A stretch of 60,594 bases of DNA from Byssothecium circinans (GCA_010015675.1 ML976977.1:275102-335695), one strand, 5' to 3'; positions 1 through 11,471 are shown, counted from the first letter of the stretch. Translations and numbers: made by a program. The notes: generated by a model from the letters alone, not told the origin.

Positions 1-821
1 ATTGGTGCCATAGTGGTAGAGTTACGACGCGTTGAAGTTTAGGATTTGTCTGGTGTTTTGGTGTTCGTGGATCGTTGCGCGACGTGGGTCGCTGCGCGCA
101 CGGGCACGGTAACGCGATCGACATAATCGGACGAACTGCACAGTTTTCTGCAAGGATAGCCAGACTATCAAGTTCTCTCAAATGTCTCACCAGACATTAC
201 CAGGCCGAATTACAGAACGCATTAACAAAGTTCTGTCGTGAACCGTACGCACATTCGACAGAAACTCTTTTCGTCTGATCGCAAACTGTCATGCAGCTAC
301 CCTCTCGGGATTCTAACTTTAACTTATACAGTATTTGCAGTTTCGGCATCTAAGACAAATCTGCTACTCTCTACCTGCAGGGGTGTCTCTCCCCGTCGTA
401 GCGTATACCGACATAGAGCTAGCCCCCGGGTCGCATGTCAGAAAGCCGACGTGTCGATGATAGTTTTACAAGCGGGTGTCTTGCCAATCGACAATTGGGC
501 TCAATGTGCGAACCCATCAAAGTCTCTCTTACAGGGCTGCCGCGTTGCTTGGTGGGATCAGGATGCTTCCCCACACTGCATCCAGATCTGCCGTCTGGGA
601 ACTTGCAAGGTCCTTGAAATCGCCGCCAAGGGATTCAATAGCCAGACTGCTGGATACAACATGCATATGCATAAATCGTCACTACTAATGAATCCTAGGT
701 CCAAGACCCCGGTCAAGTTTGGGTTCCCGGTTACAAGTTGACTGTATCTATAAGACTTGTTACCTTATCTCTACTCTGGTGCTTATTTGGAGATGCTCAT
801 ATTCTCCAAAAGTAGCACGAG
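1..821. other. Intergenic region at the left edge
   Basis: I see no supportable gene here. The open frames in this stretch are short and overlap each other on the same strand without recognisable protein content. The last 100 bases are the upstream region of the rhodopsin-domain gene. No tRNA or repeat could be supported. Confidence 0.5.
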
Positions 822-2410
822 ATGGCTGGCGACTTTCCCAACTTGGATCCAACGTCTATCTCGCACTGGCCGAAGCCAAACAATGTCGACCCCGAGACGA
901 GATCTTGGTTTTTGGCATTCAGTGTCTGCCTTATGGTTTTGACGACGATTGTATTCCTCTTGAGAATATCGGCTCAAGCAAAGACAAGGAATGCTGGGTT
1001 GGGTCTCGACGATGGACTCATGTTCTGCGCCTGGGTATGTTCAGCTCCGACGTTAATGATACAGAACTGATCTCGTTGCAGGTATTCGCCGTCCTCCTCA
1101 CCGTTGCATGCTTTATCGGTACATTGGAGTACGGCTTCGATAGACACTTGTGGGACGTTGATAGTGCACTCTACAGTCGCGCAGCTCTGGTGAGATACCC
1201 TCCATGGTGGCCATTCCCTTACATGCGCATTCCCAATCGTTCATAGGCCTTTCTCGTACCATCCTAAATTCATACCGCGGATATTCCTGTCCTATGTATG
1301 CGAAAAAGAGCTAACGTACGGAAGGTCCAATGGCTTAGTGAAGGGGCATTTGTGCTCAGCACCACCCTCACCAAGATTTCGGTACTTTGTTTCTACCGTA
1401 GACTCGATCCTCCTTGCACGACCGCTTTCCGAAGAGCCATCTATGTATTTATTGCGTTAACTGGGTGCTATTCTATCGCGTGCATCCTGGCACAGATCCT
1501 TCTCTGCCATCCTACGAGCGCGTACTGGACGATTGCAAAATCCCATTTGCAACCCGAGAAAAAGTGTGCCAGTCAGCGCCTGTATTACGCGATGCAAGGG
1601 GTCTTGGATACAACCTCGACGGCCTACACGATTGCCATCTTATATTTTGGGCTTCGTGACGTACCTATGATCCTATCTCATAGGAGCACTTTGAAGGTCA
1701 TATTCATCTGTTCCTTTAGGTCAGTTTCCCTCTTGAGAATTCTCACATGTAGTTTCTAACGTATTGCAGTGTTGTTGTTGCAGCTATTGCACGAACGGTG
1801 TTCCTGGCTTGTCTCGTAAACAGCGTAGTGGGAGACGCTACGTGTGAGCCGAAACTTTCTTTTTACAATATCTGTACTGCATGCACGTTCATCACGCACG
1901 GTGCATGAACTGCTACATTGTCACGAGGACTATCCTTATCAAGGTTGGTTTCTAATGCGAACAATAGGGAACGGTTTCAATGTCTTCGTTTCCGCACAAC
2001 TAGAGTGCCAACTCGCCATCATCTTCGCATCACTGCCCTATCTCCACAGCTACATTAGCCACGGTCATTCTGTACGCAACGTTTTCTACAACAACAACTC
2101 GAACAGAAACGACTCCGTTATGTCTAAAATCAGTAGCTCACTATCTAGCCCGTTCAAACGACTTTCTTTCGCGCGCAGCATCAGCCCGCGCAATCTGCAG
2201 ATCTCACCTCCTAGACCGCAAACGCAAATCGAGATACCGGAATGGAACGGGCCCATACATTCACCTCGACATCAGATTTCGCCATCATCGCCCGTGGACG
2301 AGATCACATACGAGCAATATGTGAGGGGTAACTTTGGACCACCAGCGCCACCGAAGGACTTAGGGTTACTGTTTGATGAGCACAAGAGAGAGCATGGCGT
2401 TTTGGTCTAA
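822..2410 (+). CDS. Rhodopsin-domain (PTH11-like) seven-helix membrane protein
   Basis: Five exons join in frame: 822-1034, 1082-1189, 1325-1719, 1770-1843 and 1944-2410, giving 418 aa. The order is typical of the fungal rhodopsin-domain family of integral membrane proteins. There is a short outer N-terminus, then a first helix (LAFSVCLMVLTTIVFLLRIS), a loop with GLDDGLMFCAW in the second helix, and further helices carrying the family-type LSTTLTKISVLCFYRR and ECQLAIIFASLPYL segments. The hydrophilic C-terminal tail of about 100 residues is rich in Ser, Pro and Arg. Introns are 47, 135, 50 and 100 bp, and donors are GTATGT, GTGAGA, GTCAGT and GTGAGC. The exon 4/5 junction is the least certain; I chose the acceptor at 1943 because it restores phase. 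Some relatives are GPCR-like pathogenicity receptors, but most have no known ligand, so a specific role cannot be given. Confidence 0.82.
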
Positions 2411-3115
2411 GTTTGAGGATCCATCGGGCAATAATAGCTTGGATGTATGTGTGCGTGGCGGCTTTTTGCATGCATGTCCGTTTTGAGGTGACAGGCCAGT
2501 GCCTGGCAGTTGTTGAAACATGGAGCGCTATTCGCCAACTGCATTGAGTGGAAAGACTCCTGGTTTTGCGGTGTGCAGTATCACTCACTGGAGGAAACCT
2601 ACCCCTCCTTTTAATTCTTGATACACAAAGATCTTCACGAGTTCGCAGCCAGCCACTATCACATACACACCCTTGTTGTCGACCGCACAATTTCAAATAG
2701 AACTGTTTCGTAAGCTGGCAACTTTTAGACAACCATATGTTTGAGGAAGCACAGCATTTGCCTCCTCAAATGCCATATATCCACCGTCATCCCGTGAAAT
2801 GCGATGATTCACGAGTGGAGGGAATATAAAGGGTGAGTTTCAGAACTAATTAGGTCACATGCTCGGTACGGGCCCAGTTTTAGCCAATCAACGATAGACT
2901 GTCATACGATTTACCGAGAACATGACCTGATTAGTTGTGGTAGTCAGGTAAAGGTGGATCTGCCAATATCATACAGGGATTAGCGGCTCGGGTAGGAGCC
3001 AACTAGAAAGCTTAGCGGAAGAACCCGCCAAGGCCGTGGAACTCCACCAAGAGCTCGCACTTTATCGATACCGATTGTGTGAGTGAGAGACGTGCGCAGT
3101 GGATAGATTCGCAGT
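2411..3115. other. Intergenic region with a 93-bp inverted repeat
   Basis: No gene could be supported. The stretch separates the rhodopsin-domain gene from the AP-2 sigma gene. It holds one imperfect hairpin, listed separately at 2844-2936. Confidence 0.5.
2844..2936. repeat. Imperfect inverted repeat (possible mini-element)
   Basis: The 25 bases at 2844-2868 and the reverse complement of 2912-2936 agree at 21 positions. The arms begin AACTAAT and end CTCGGTA, separated by a 43-base loop. This could be a degraded miniature element or a hairpin in the transcript. No target duplication is evident. Confidence 0.5.
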
Positions 3116-3886
3116 ATGGTTCTTTCGTTTATTCTGATACAGAATCGGCAGTGAGTGCTCTCTTTGGGCCCAGGGAGAGCGGAAGAGCGGGATTAATGGA
3201 ACTGTAGGGGAAAGACGAGGTTGGCGAAGTGGTATGCGCCGTATAGCGTAGGTCATGCTATCGTACTGTGACTACTTGGGAAGATGCTAATTTTGAGTAG
3301 GATGAAGACAAAGTCAAGATGAAGGGCGAGGTAGTACTCCCTCTTCTTTTCTACCACCTTACCACCTTACCACCTTTCGAACCCACCACGTCCCGCGCCG
3401 TACCCTACCGATTTCAATACACATGATGCATTACCATAGCTCCACGCTGCCACGCCTCCCCTCCTTACACAAGACCCTGTTCTAAAGACAGCAGGTCCAC
3501 CGCCTCATTGCGCCCCGCGACCAAAAACACCAGTCCAACTTCGTCGAGTTCCGCAATATGTCCAAGATCGTATACCGCCGATACGCCGGGCTCTTCTTCT
3601 GCGCTTGCGTCGATACGAATGACAACGAACTGGCATACCTAGAAGCTATACATTTCTTTGTTGAGGTACTGGATGCGTTCTTCGGGAACGTGTGCGAGTT
3701 GGACTTGGTCTTCAATTTCTACAAGGTGAGCCATTGGATGGCGTCGAAGGAGGATTTGGGAAACAATGGACTGACAAAAGCTAGGTCTATGCGATATTGG
3801 ACGAGGTATTCTTAGCGGGAGAGATTGAGGAAACGAGCAAGACAGTGGTGCTTACGAGGTTGGCCCATTTGGATAAGCTGGAGTAA
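3116..3886 (+). CDS. APS2: AP-2 complex small subunit sigma (clathrin adaptor)
   Basis: Five exons give a 145-aa protein: 3116-3150, 3208-3247, 3301-3330, 3495-3725 and 3785-3886. The introns are 57, 53, 164 and 59 bp. The first three exons are only 35, 40 and 30 bp long, so no long open frame marks the N-terminus. The assembled protein begins [12 protein letters not shown] then [13 protein letters not shown]. It continues with [38 protein letters not shown] and [14 protein letters not shown], and ends [16 protein letters not shown] and LAHLDKLE. These are hallmark blocks of the sigma2 adaptin longin fold, and the length matches the family. Sigma2 is part of the heterotetrameric AP-2 complex that links clathrin to cargo at the plasma membrane in endocytosis. 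The third intron contains a short CCACCTTACC-type repeat. SEC24 follows on the same strand. Confidence 0.93.
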
Positions 3887-4636
3887 GGTCGGAGGTAGCA
3901 TGCATTGGACCGACTGCAGCACCTTGCTTTTAGGGAAAGGGCCACTCCGCATGATGGTCGAGGGCTTCCTATGCGGAATCTTCGGGAGTCGTCAAATGGG
4001 AATATGAAGGATGCAAACCGCGGGACGACAGACTCGATTCCTGTGTTGAGCGACAACACCAAATGTGGAGCGATCGAAATCGATTAAATAGATTTGCGAC
4101 GAACCCATACATCAGAGTGGAATGGAGATACCCCATTAACATGTGCATCAGCTCCAATTCGAGATCTTGTTGGTGTAATATTTCCGTTTCCCATGATTTC
4201 GGGTCAATTGGTATGCATCTCGTCTAGTGAGAAGGTAGTTGGGGCTGTCTTTCGTTCGTTCTTCGAAAGCAATGTGAGGTATCATGGAGACTAATATGTT
4301 ACTGGGGTGCCTTTACATTCAAAATGAAAGAACCCCATTTTGGAGCCCCCACAGTCTTGATACTGTTTTCTATATGATCATTGATGTATAACGAACGGAT
4401 GAGGTGGTGGCCCATGCGCACCTGGAACGCGGAAAGGTCGACCTTCGAGAAATAAATGCCAGATCACCAAATATATACCCCCGCACACCACGCTGCCGAC
4501 TACTACAGCAGGCTTTTACCATGACATGGTCGTCCTCAAGATAACACTCCGTCGCACAAAGATATCCTAACCTGCGTGACCGCTCGAGCTCGGTCCTCCC
4601 TCCACCACCCCGTGAGACACCCGCGCCGCCGCAGTC
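3887..4636. other. Intergenic region between APS2 and SEC24
   Basis: No gene is visible. The stretch should hold the 3' end of APS2 and the promoter and 5' leader of SEC24. I see no repeat or RNA gene in it. Confidence 0.5.
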
Positions 4637-7600
4637 ATGTCGGATTTTCAGATGTACCACGCTCTCGGACAGGGCTCGCCGAACCACAATGGACCTACCC
4701 GTAAAGACGAGCCCAACCAGTTCCGCCCTCCAGTCGCTGCCAGTCCCGGCGGATATCAGCAGACAGGCAGTCCTGTATACGGTCAGGTCGCGAATCAGTA
4801 CGGAACACCGAGCCAGAATATCTCTCCGGTCCAGCAACAAGGATACTTCCCACCGCAGCCGGCTAGACAGGATGTGAATAACTTGACACAGCAGATGGGA
4901 GGAATGGGCTTGGGGGCAGCGGCAGAACAGACGGGCACCGTCAGACACAACAAGAAGAAGGGACGTCATGCATATCACAATCTCGAAGGACCTGGTGGGA
5001 GCTCAGAGGCATTTAGCGGGATGCCGCAGGGTGATATTGGGACGCCGACTCAATTCCTAAACCAGAACTCTCCCCAACCGGGAGCGCAATGGGGTCAGCC
5101 TCAGATCACGCCAGCGATGAATCAATTCCCGGCCGCTACCCCCATGTTCAGCCCGGCAAGCCCTGCAACAGGCATTCAGCATGCTGCGAGGACCAGTACT
5201 CCGCTCACTGGCGCGCCTGCCTCATCTCAGCAAGGGAAAGTGGATCCGGACCAGATACCCAGCATTGCGAGGTCGCGAGATGCGCCAGCAAAATATTATC
5301 TTGAACATGTGTATCCAACCATGGAACGCCACCTACCTCCTCCAGCTCTAGTCCCGTTTGTAGCTTTTGATCAGGGCAACTCCTCGCCGAAGGTAGCCAG
5401 ATTAACACTCAATAACATACCATCTACTGCCGAAGCACTCAATTCTACGCATCTTCCGCTTGGCCTCGTGCTCCAACCGCTGGCTCGGCAACAAGAAGGC
5501 GAGCAGCCTATACCCGTCCTCGATTTTGGTGACATTGGCCCGCCTCGATGTAGGAGATGTCGTGCATATATCAACCCCTTCATGCCCTTCAAGTCGGGCG
5601 GAAACAAGTTCGTCTGCAACATGTGTACTTTCCCCAACGATGTCCCTCCGGAATACTTTGCACCCACGGATCCATCCGGAGTGCGTGTGGACAGATTGCA
5701 ACGTCCGGAGTTGACTCTAGGCACAGTCGACTTCATGGTTCCAAAGGAATACTGGTCCAAACCACCTGTTGGACTCACCTGGCTCTTCTTGATCGATGTC
5801 AGTGCTGAAGCTGTCAATCGCGGCTTTCTCGACGGATTCTGTGAAGGCATTATGAGTGCGCTCTACGGCGCCGAGCAAGAGAATGATGAAACTCCGGCTC
5901 CTCGTAGACTACCAGAAGGCTCCAGAGTGGGAATAGTCACCTTCGACAAAGAGCTGCATTTCTACAACCTCAACCCCACTTTGGATGCAGCTCAAATGAT
6001 GGTGATGCCCGATGTTGAGGAACCCTTTGTGCCGCTGAGTGAAGGACTATTTGTCGATCCGGAGGAGTCGAAGGCACTCGTCACTTCACTTCTCACGCAG
6101 CTTCCCAACATGTTTTCAGAGTTCAAGAATCCGGAGCCTTGCTTGCTTTCGGCGCTGAACTCGGCCGTGCAAGCCCTTTCAGCTACCGGAGGAAAGATTG
6201 TCGCATCGCTTGCTTCCCTGCCGACGTGGGGTCCTGGGCGCCTGTTCTTGCGAGACGATGGCAACGTAGGAAACACAGATGCAGAGAGGAAGCTGTTCAC
6301 GACAGAGCACCCTGGGTACCGGAAGGTGGCCCAGAAAATGGTAGAGAACGGAATCGGTGTCGACTTCTTCTTAGCAGCGCCTAGCGGTGGCTACCTAGAC
6401 GTTGCTACTGTTGGCCATGTCTCAGCTACCTCGGGTGGTGAGGTCTACTACTACCCCAACTTTCATTCTCCTCGAGACACGCTCAAGCTTTCAAAGGAAA
6501 TCAAACACACAGTCACCCGAGATACTGGATACCAAGCGCTCATGAAAGTGCGATGCTCAAATGGTCTGCAGGTCTCGGCATATCACGGTAACTTCTACCA
6601 TCACACCTTCGGCGCAGATCTCGAATTCGGTGTTATTGACGCCGACAAAGCTATCGGCGTCTTGTTTTCGTATGATGGTAAGCTTGACCCCAAGCTTGAC
6701 GCCCATTTCCAGGCTGCGCTCCTCTACACAACCGCGAGTGGCCAACGCAGGGTACGGTGTATCAATATTGTCGCTAGCGTCAGCGAAGGCGTCACGGAGG
6801 CAATGAAGTTCATCGATCAAGATGCAGTCGTCAGCATCATCGCCAAAGAAGCCGCCGCTCGGATGACCGAGAAGAACCTGAAAGATATTCGGGCTGCATT
6901 GACCGAGAAGACGGTCGACATTCTAGCCGGGTACAGAAAGAACTTTACAGGAAGCAATAACCCTCCAGGCCAGCTGGTTCTGCCGGAGAACCTCAAGGAG
7001 TTCAGCATGTATATCCTGGGCTTGTCTAAATCAAGAGCCTTCAAGGGTGGCAAAGAGCCAACTGACAGGAGAGCGCACGATATGCGGATGATCAAGTCGA
7101 TGGGTCCACTAGAGTTGTCCTTGTATCTCTACCCCCGTATCATCTCGATACACGATCTGGACGAAAAAGACGGTTTTGCGAATGAGAAAGGTTACTTGCG
7201 TATGCCGGACAGCATCAGAGCATCTTTCTCACAAGTCGAAGAAGGTGGCGCATATATTGTGGACAACGGTCAGAGTTGCCTTTTATGGCTCCACGCTCAG
7301 GTCTCCCCGAACTTGTTAGAGGATCTTTTCGGAGAGGGGAAGACCTCTTTAAAGAGTCTGGATCCCTTCTCGTCAACACTCCCTGTGCTCCAGACGCATC
7401 TCAACGCACAAGTGCGGAATATCCTGCAATACTTGGAAAGTTCCCGCGGCTCAAAAGCTTTGACCATTCAGCTCGCAAGACAAGGCCTGGATGGTGCAGA
7501 ATACGAGTTCGCGCGTTTACTATATGAGGACCGCAACAACGAGGCGCAAAGCTATGTCGATTGGCTCGTCCATGTGCACAGACACATACAACTAGAGGTA

Positions 7601-7732
7601 CGGAAGTCTCCGCCCTCAAGCAAGTTCCCATTCTAATACGGCCTATAGCTTGCAGGGCAGAGGAAGAAGGAAGAGTCAGACGGCGGGTTGAGTTCGACGT
7701 TTGTGGGACTACGGACACCGTACTGGGGTTGA
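4637..7732 (+). CDS. SEC24: COPII coat protein Sec24
   Basis: This is the cargo-binding subunit of the Sec23/Sec24 inner COPII coat, which buds vesicles from the ER. Exon 1 is 4637-7597 and exon 2 is 7649-7732, with a 51-bp intron (GTACGG donor, CTAAT branch, TAG acceptor). The product is 1014 aa. Reading through the intron would replace the conserved tail with about a dozen unrelated residues; splicing gives an ending of the form GLRTPYWG. Residues 1-215 are Gln/Pro/Gly-rich and disordered. A zinc finger follows with Cys305, Cys308, Cys327 and Cys330 (CRRCRAYINPF and CNMCTFPND). Next comes the Sec23/24 trunk starting near DFMVPKEYW and TWLFLIDVS, then the beta-sandwich, helical and gelsolin domains, with SYVDWLVHVHRHIQLE near the end. 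The ATG sits in a clean upstream context. The gene is otherwise unbroken and typical of the family. Confidence 0.95.
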
Positions 7733-8521
7733 AGTTGTTCAAGAATTGAAGACTGGCACGTGAAGACTTTCTGTATTGCATAGCGGCTACTGGGGAAAGG
7801 AGCACGGCGAGGGTCGATGATATGATTTTACGGATATTCAACGTTAGCTGCTGAATCTTTACAGACATGATATTGTAATTGGATCTACGTGTTGTCAGTT
7901 TATTTTCAATGTTCACATGTGAAGACTCCAACCATAGTCCATACATGTAGTCATGGACTGGAGATACAGCACATGCAGTACATAGTGGTAGTCTCCTCGA
8001 CAACTGATCGCGGCAAAAACCGCGGCCAGACATGTACCGAAGCTGGGAAGCCGATATATTGTGTACATATAAATTAATACGAAAGTGCACGGTGCGGTAC
8101 TCACATGCACCTACCCATGTGCCCACATATTATGCAGTTCACCTGCACTACCAGCATGACAGTAATGGCTCGGGGATTCATTGTAACCATATGCGCTACA
8201 CATCTCTGCGGCAGTGGAAACCCGCTTGGGCGACATTCGCAAAGGAAGTTTACTTGAGACGTCTGCTCTTTATCGACGGAGCACGTGTCATAATCTTGGA
8301 TACATCTATTCAAGGACACGTATAGTCATGCATCACTGCAAACAGAATCAAAGCATGTATACCAGTACTTCTTCTTCCTACGACTTCTTATTCTTTTCTT
8401 TTTGGCTCTGTGAGACACCACAACGTCAAAGAAGAATCCAACCGAACGCCCAAAACTGACCCATAATCGCTTTGCAAAAATTCGTGTATTTGTTGTTTTC
8501 AATCCGTCTAACGGTTTTTTC
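7733..8521. other. Intergenic region downstream of SEC24
   Basis: No gene could be supported. Short overlapping open frames on both strands show no protein-like composition. The region lies between two converging genes, SEC24 and the low-complexity gene on the minus strand. Confidence 0.5.
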
Positions 8522-9373
8522 TCATGATGAATGAACGCCTAAAACACATGGTTGCTCCTCTATTTCTGCGCTTCTTTTCCTTCTAATCCATCTGTCGGGT
8601 TTCTTCCCGCTCCCACTTCCTCCTCGCCACCACTCCACTCTTCCCCGAGGCGAAGCCCAATCCGTATCCGAACCCGTGAGACTCATGGGACTCTTGGACT
8701 CACCATTCCTCGTCGTCGTCTGTGCCGGTGCCGGTGTCGGCGTCGTATCTTCTCCAGTCCCCGTTGTCGTCATCGTCGTTGTCGTCTGATCCGAGCGTGC
8801 GATAAACTCAGCGTTTATCGTGTTCATTCGATGAAGACGGTAACGAAGCCGGAGGCGGAGAACGTGAAGTAAGTCTGGACTTTGCAAGTTGCCGAACCGG
8901 AATACGAGAATAGACGACACCAGAGTCCAAGTCTGAATCCGAAGGCAAGCTTTCCATATCCGCGTCTGAGGCTGGAGATGGGTCACGGCGATCATTCTTC
9001 TGCGGAGCATTCTCTGTCGAATCCTGAGGATGATGACGATGATGATGAAGTGTGCCTTTCCCTAGACTACTGCGCGGGTTACGCCGTTGTTCGGCGGGAT
9101 GGGGGGGGGGGGGGTTCACTCGATGTGCGGTCTGGGATTTCCCCGTGTGGGGGTGGTGTTACTGTGATGGTGGGGTTTGCGAGGGAGGGTTGGCGGGTGG
9201 CTTGCGTGAGGGAGTATTTTGTCGTTTGTGTCTGTGTTGCGGCGGTGTAGCCGTGGGTGGCTGGCTAGTAGAAGGTGGAGTCTGAGGGGAGGGGTCGGTA
9301 TTGATACCATGCTGATTCCCAGGAAGTGGTTGTCGAAACTTGCCCTGGCGATGTGGGTGTGTAAGTGCCCTTG
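8522..9373 (-). other. Possible frameshifted C-terminal continuation of the low-complexity gene
   Basis: Downstream of the stop at 9374, protein-like low-complexity sequence continues on the minus strand in shifting frames. A Pro/Thr/Gln-rich frame spans 9377-9159. A Ser/Pro/Asp-rich frame spans 9119-8808, and a Thr-rich frame then runs to a stop at 8522. A run of 14 G (9101-9114) lies at one frame change. This may be real coding sequence broken by indels or homopolymer errors, an alternatively spliced 3' end, or non-coding repetitive DNA. Confidence 0.3.
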
Positions 9374-11176
9374 TCATAGTTGTTGCTGTTGTTCCTGTCT
9401 ACGTTTCCCCGAGGGCGTTGGAGGAGAAAGTAGAATGCTTGCCTTCTCGATCGATGGTGGTTGAGCGGTGGGAATAATGACAGGGCCTTTCTTTCTCGAG
9501 CCGAATCCCTCCGACGGCTGAGTCGAAGGCATCGAAGACGCTCTACCCGAAGAGCGAAAAGGCCTTGTATAGCCGCGATCAGTACTCTGCCCCGTTTCCT
9601 GAAGCTTCTCCCAAAGACTGGTCGGACGCCTCATCGTCCTGATGCCCTCGTGTTCAGCCTTCCTCTTCACAGTTCGCGTCCTCGACAGGACGCCATTTGC
9701 GCGCTCGTTGCGTATCCGAGCGATTTCCTTCTCGGCGGCTTCGTGCTTGAGGCGTTTAAGGTGATCGGAGCATTCAGCACGGAGACGTTCGACGCTTGTG
9801 CTGCGTGAGAGGTAGGGATCCGTGATCTCTCGGGCAGATGGTGAGTCGACCGCCGCGGAATCTCGACGAGGGGGTTGGTAGAAGGAGTGTGGGCGAGGCG
9901 ATGATGACGTGCTGGGTTCTTTGGTGAAGGGACGCCGTTGACGAGAAGATGGAGGGAGTTGGGGTGGTTGCGAAGTGTTTGATAGAGGGAGATGTACTTC
10001 CGGTGATATGTTCGGGTAATGTAGACTGGGCTCTGCATCGAGCTGATCCAAGTCTGTCCTTGAGCGAGTCGGTTCATAGGACAAGACATGCCCCTGATCT
10101 CCGACCTTGTAGGCCTTTCCATCCTGCTCTTGCTCTTTTGCAGCATGCTTCGCTGATCGGAATTTGAACTTGCTAGGTTGCTTTCCTACAATTCTCTCTT
10201 CTTCGTCCTTTTTGTTTTCTTTGCCCAACTGCCTCTTGACGAAGCCTTTGATCTTCGCTGTCGTCGATGTATGGTTCTCGGAATCAGAAAGGGGACTCGA
10301 TTTCGTCGACGACGAGGAAGGAAGCTCTGACGAAACATCCGATTCAGAGGCAAGGCTCTCGCTCTCTGAAGTCGAACCCAAGTCGACATGTGGTCTCCTT
10401 TGAGAGGGCGTCGGCGCACGTCGTCCAGAGTTGTCAGGCTGCTCAGCATGAGCAAAGGATAAAGTAGAAGCCTTTCCTCTGTCAAACCGACTCTCAAACT
10501 CCGGGTCGTGTTGACACACTGTCACCCCATCTCCCTCTTTAGCCACTTTCCTGCTATGCTTCTTGTACTTCAAGCTTCTCTCTTCCTCTCTCCTCGGCTC
10601 TGGTTTCTCCAGAAGTGTGCACCATCCCTTCGCTCTCTCGGACCCCTTGTTGGGATCTGGCATCTGCTCACGCTCTTCGAAACCCCACTGCTTCTTGACC
10701 TCGTCGAGCCACTCTCTCCTCGCGCTGGCACACCTAGCGCTATAAACCTTCCATTCCAGAATCACCCTTCTCTCCCCACTCCTTCCACTCTCCTCTCCCG
10801 CAGACTTCTCATACATCATCATCTCGATCTCGTCCCTTTCCCTCAGTCTGCCCATCTCGCAGATTAGCACGTGAACAGCGTTGATGTACTCCCGGTGGCA
10901 ACAGTGAAACTTCCGCGGGCTCTGTGAGCGAAGACCGCGATGGTATCGATAGCGGAGTGCCCAGCTTGGTAGCAACTCGTGGTATTCTTCTTCTTCTGGT
11001 CTCGTCGTTGTCGTCGAAGGTGTCGTCGAAGGTGTCGTCGAAGGTGTCGTCGAAGGTGTCGTCGAAGGTGTCGTCGAAGGTGTCGTCGAAGGTGTCGTCG
11101 AAGGTGTCGTCGAAGGTGTCGTCGGAATTGAAGGCGGCGGTGGAGGTGGAGGCGGAAGTCTGCGTTTAGGAGGCAT
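9374..11176 (-). CDS. Disordered low-complexity protein with TTPS repeats
   Basis: A single open frame of 600 aa from the ATG at 11176. I do not recognise a family. It opens MPPKRRLPPPPPPPP, then nine TTPS repeats encoded by a perfect 12-bp minisatellite. Next is a charged helical stretch (residues about 65-190) with HCCHREYINAVHVLICEMGRL and ILEWKVYSARCASARREWL, which is the only part that looks folded. The remainder is Ser/Arg/Glu-rich and probably disordered, ending in a Gln run. The upstream codons to 11356 are open but I favour 11176, because the Lys/Arg-rich start follows directly and the upstream part reads like untranslated sequence. The 3' end may be artificially early (see 8522-9373). 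Function is unknown; the basic disordered composition would suit a nuclear protein, but that is a guess. Confidence 0.6.
   Translation of the reverse strand: MPPKRRLPPPPPPPPSIPTTPSTTPSTTPSTTPSTTPSTTPSTTPSTTPSTTPSTTTTRPEEEEYHELLPSWALRYRYHRGLRSQSPRKFHCCHREYINAVHVLICEMGRLRERDEIEMMMYEKSAGEESGRSGERRVILEWKVYSARCASARREWLDEVKKQWGFEEREQMPDPNKGSERAKGWCTLLEKPEPRREEERSLKYKKHSRKVAKEGDGVTVCQHDPEFESRFDRGKASTLSFAHAEQPDNSGRRAPTPSQRRPHVDLGSTSESESLASESDVSSELPSSSSTKSSPLSDSENHTSTTAKIKGFVKRQLGKENKKDEEERIVGKQPSKFKFRSAKHAAKEQEQDGKAYKVGDQGHVLSYEPTRSRTDLDQLDAEPSLHYPNISPEVHLPLSNTSQPPQLPPSSRQRRPFTKEPSTSSSPRPHSFYQPPRRDSAAVDSPSAREITDPYLSRSTSVERLRAECSDHLKRLKHEAAEKEIARIRNERANGVLSRTRTVKRKAEHEGIRTMRRPTSLWEKLQETGQSTDRGYTRPFRSSGRASSMPSTQPSEGFGSRKKGPVIIPTAQPPSIEKASILLSPPTPSGKRRQEQQQQL
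11010..11117. repeat. 12-bp minisatellite, nine perfect copies, inside a coding region
   Basis: The unit GTCGTCGAAGGT is repeated nine times without a mismatch. On the minus strand it encodes (TTPS)9. Perfect identity suggests recent expansion or contraction by slippage, so length probably varies between strains. Confidence 0.97.
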
Positions 11177-11471
11177 GGAAGACGATTTGTGTGAGGTCGT
11201 CACCTTTCCTAGTAAATATAGTTGAGTGTTGAGGATGAAACAGGCAAGTAAAGAAGAAAAGGAATCGAAGACGACGCATTCCGAACCACCGCAATTTGTT
11301 GATAAGGATGGTTGTAGGTCCAGGCCAATGAAAGTGTGGAATATTGGGGCGGGCACATGTGAACTCCACGGCTCGACACGACCATACTATCAGGTGGATT
11401 GAAAATGCGTAACGACGATTTGATTCACAGCCCTTCAGATGGGCCAGACTGGGCAATCGTAAAGTCTAGGG

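Noticed and set aside
1..80. tRNA-like A-box (TAGTGGTAGAG) at the left edge
   Set aside because: No matching acceptor stem or consistent B-box and anticodon arm could be folded.
2304..2732. 142-codon frame on the minus strand
   Set aside because: It overlaps the last exon of the rhodopsin-domain gene and has no recognisable protein content.
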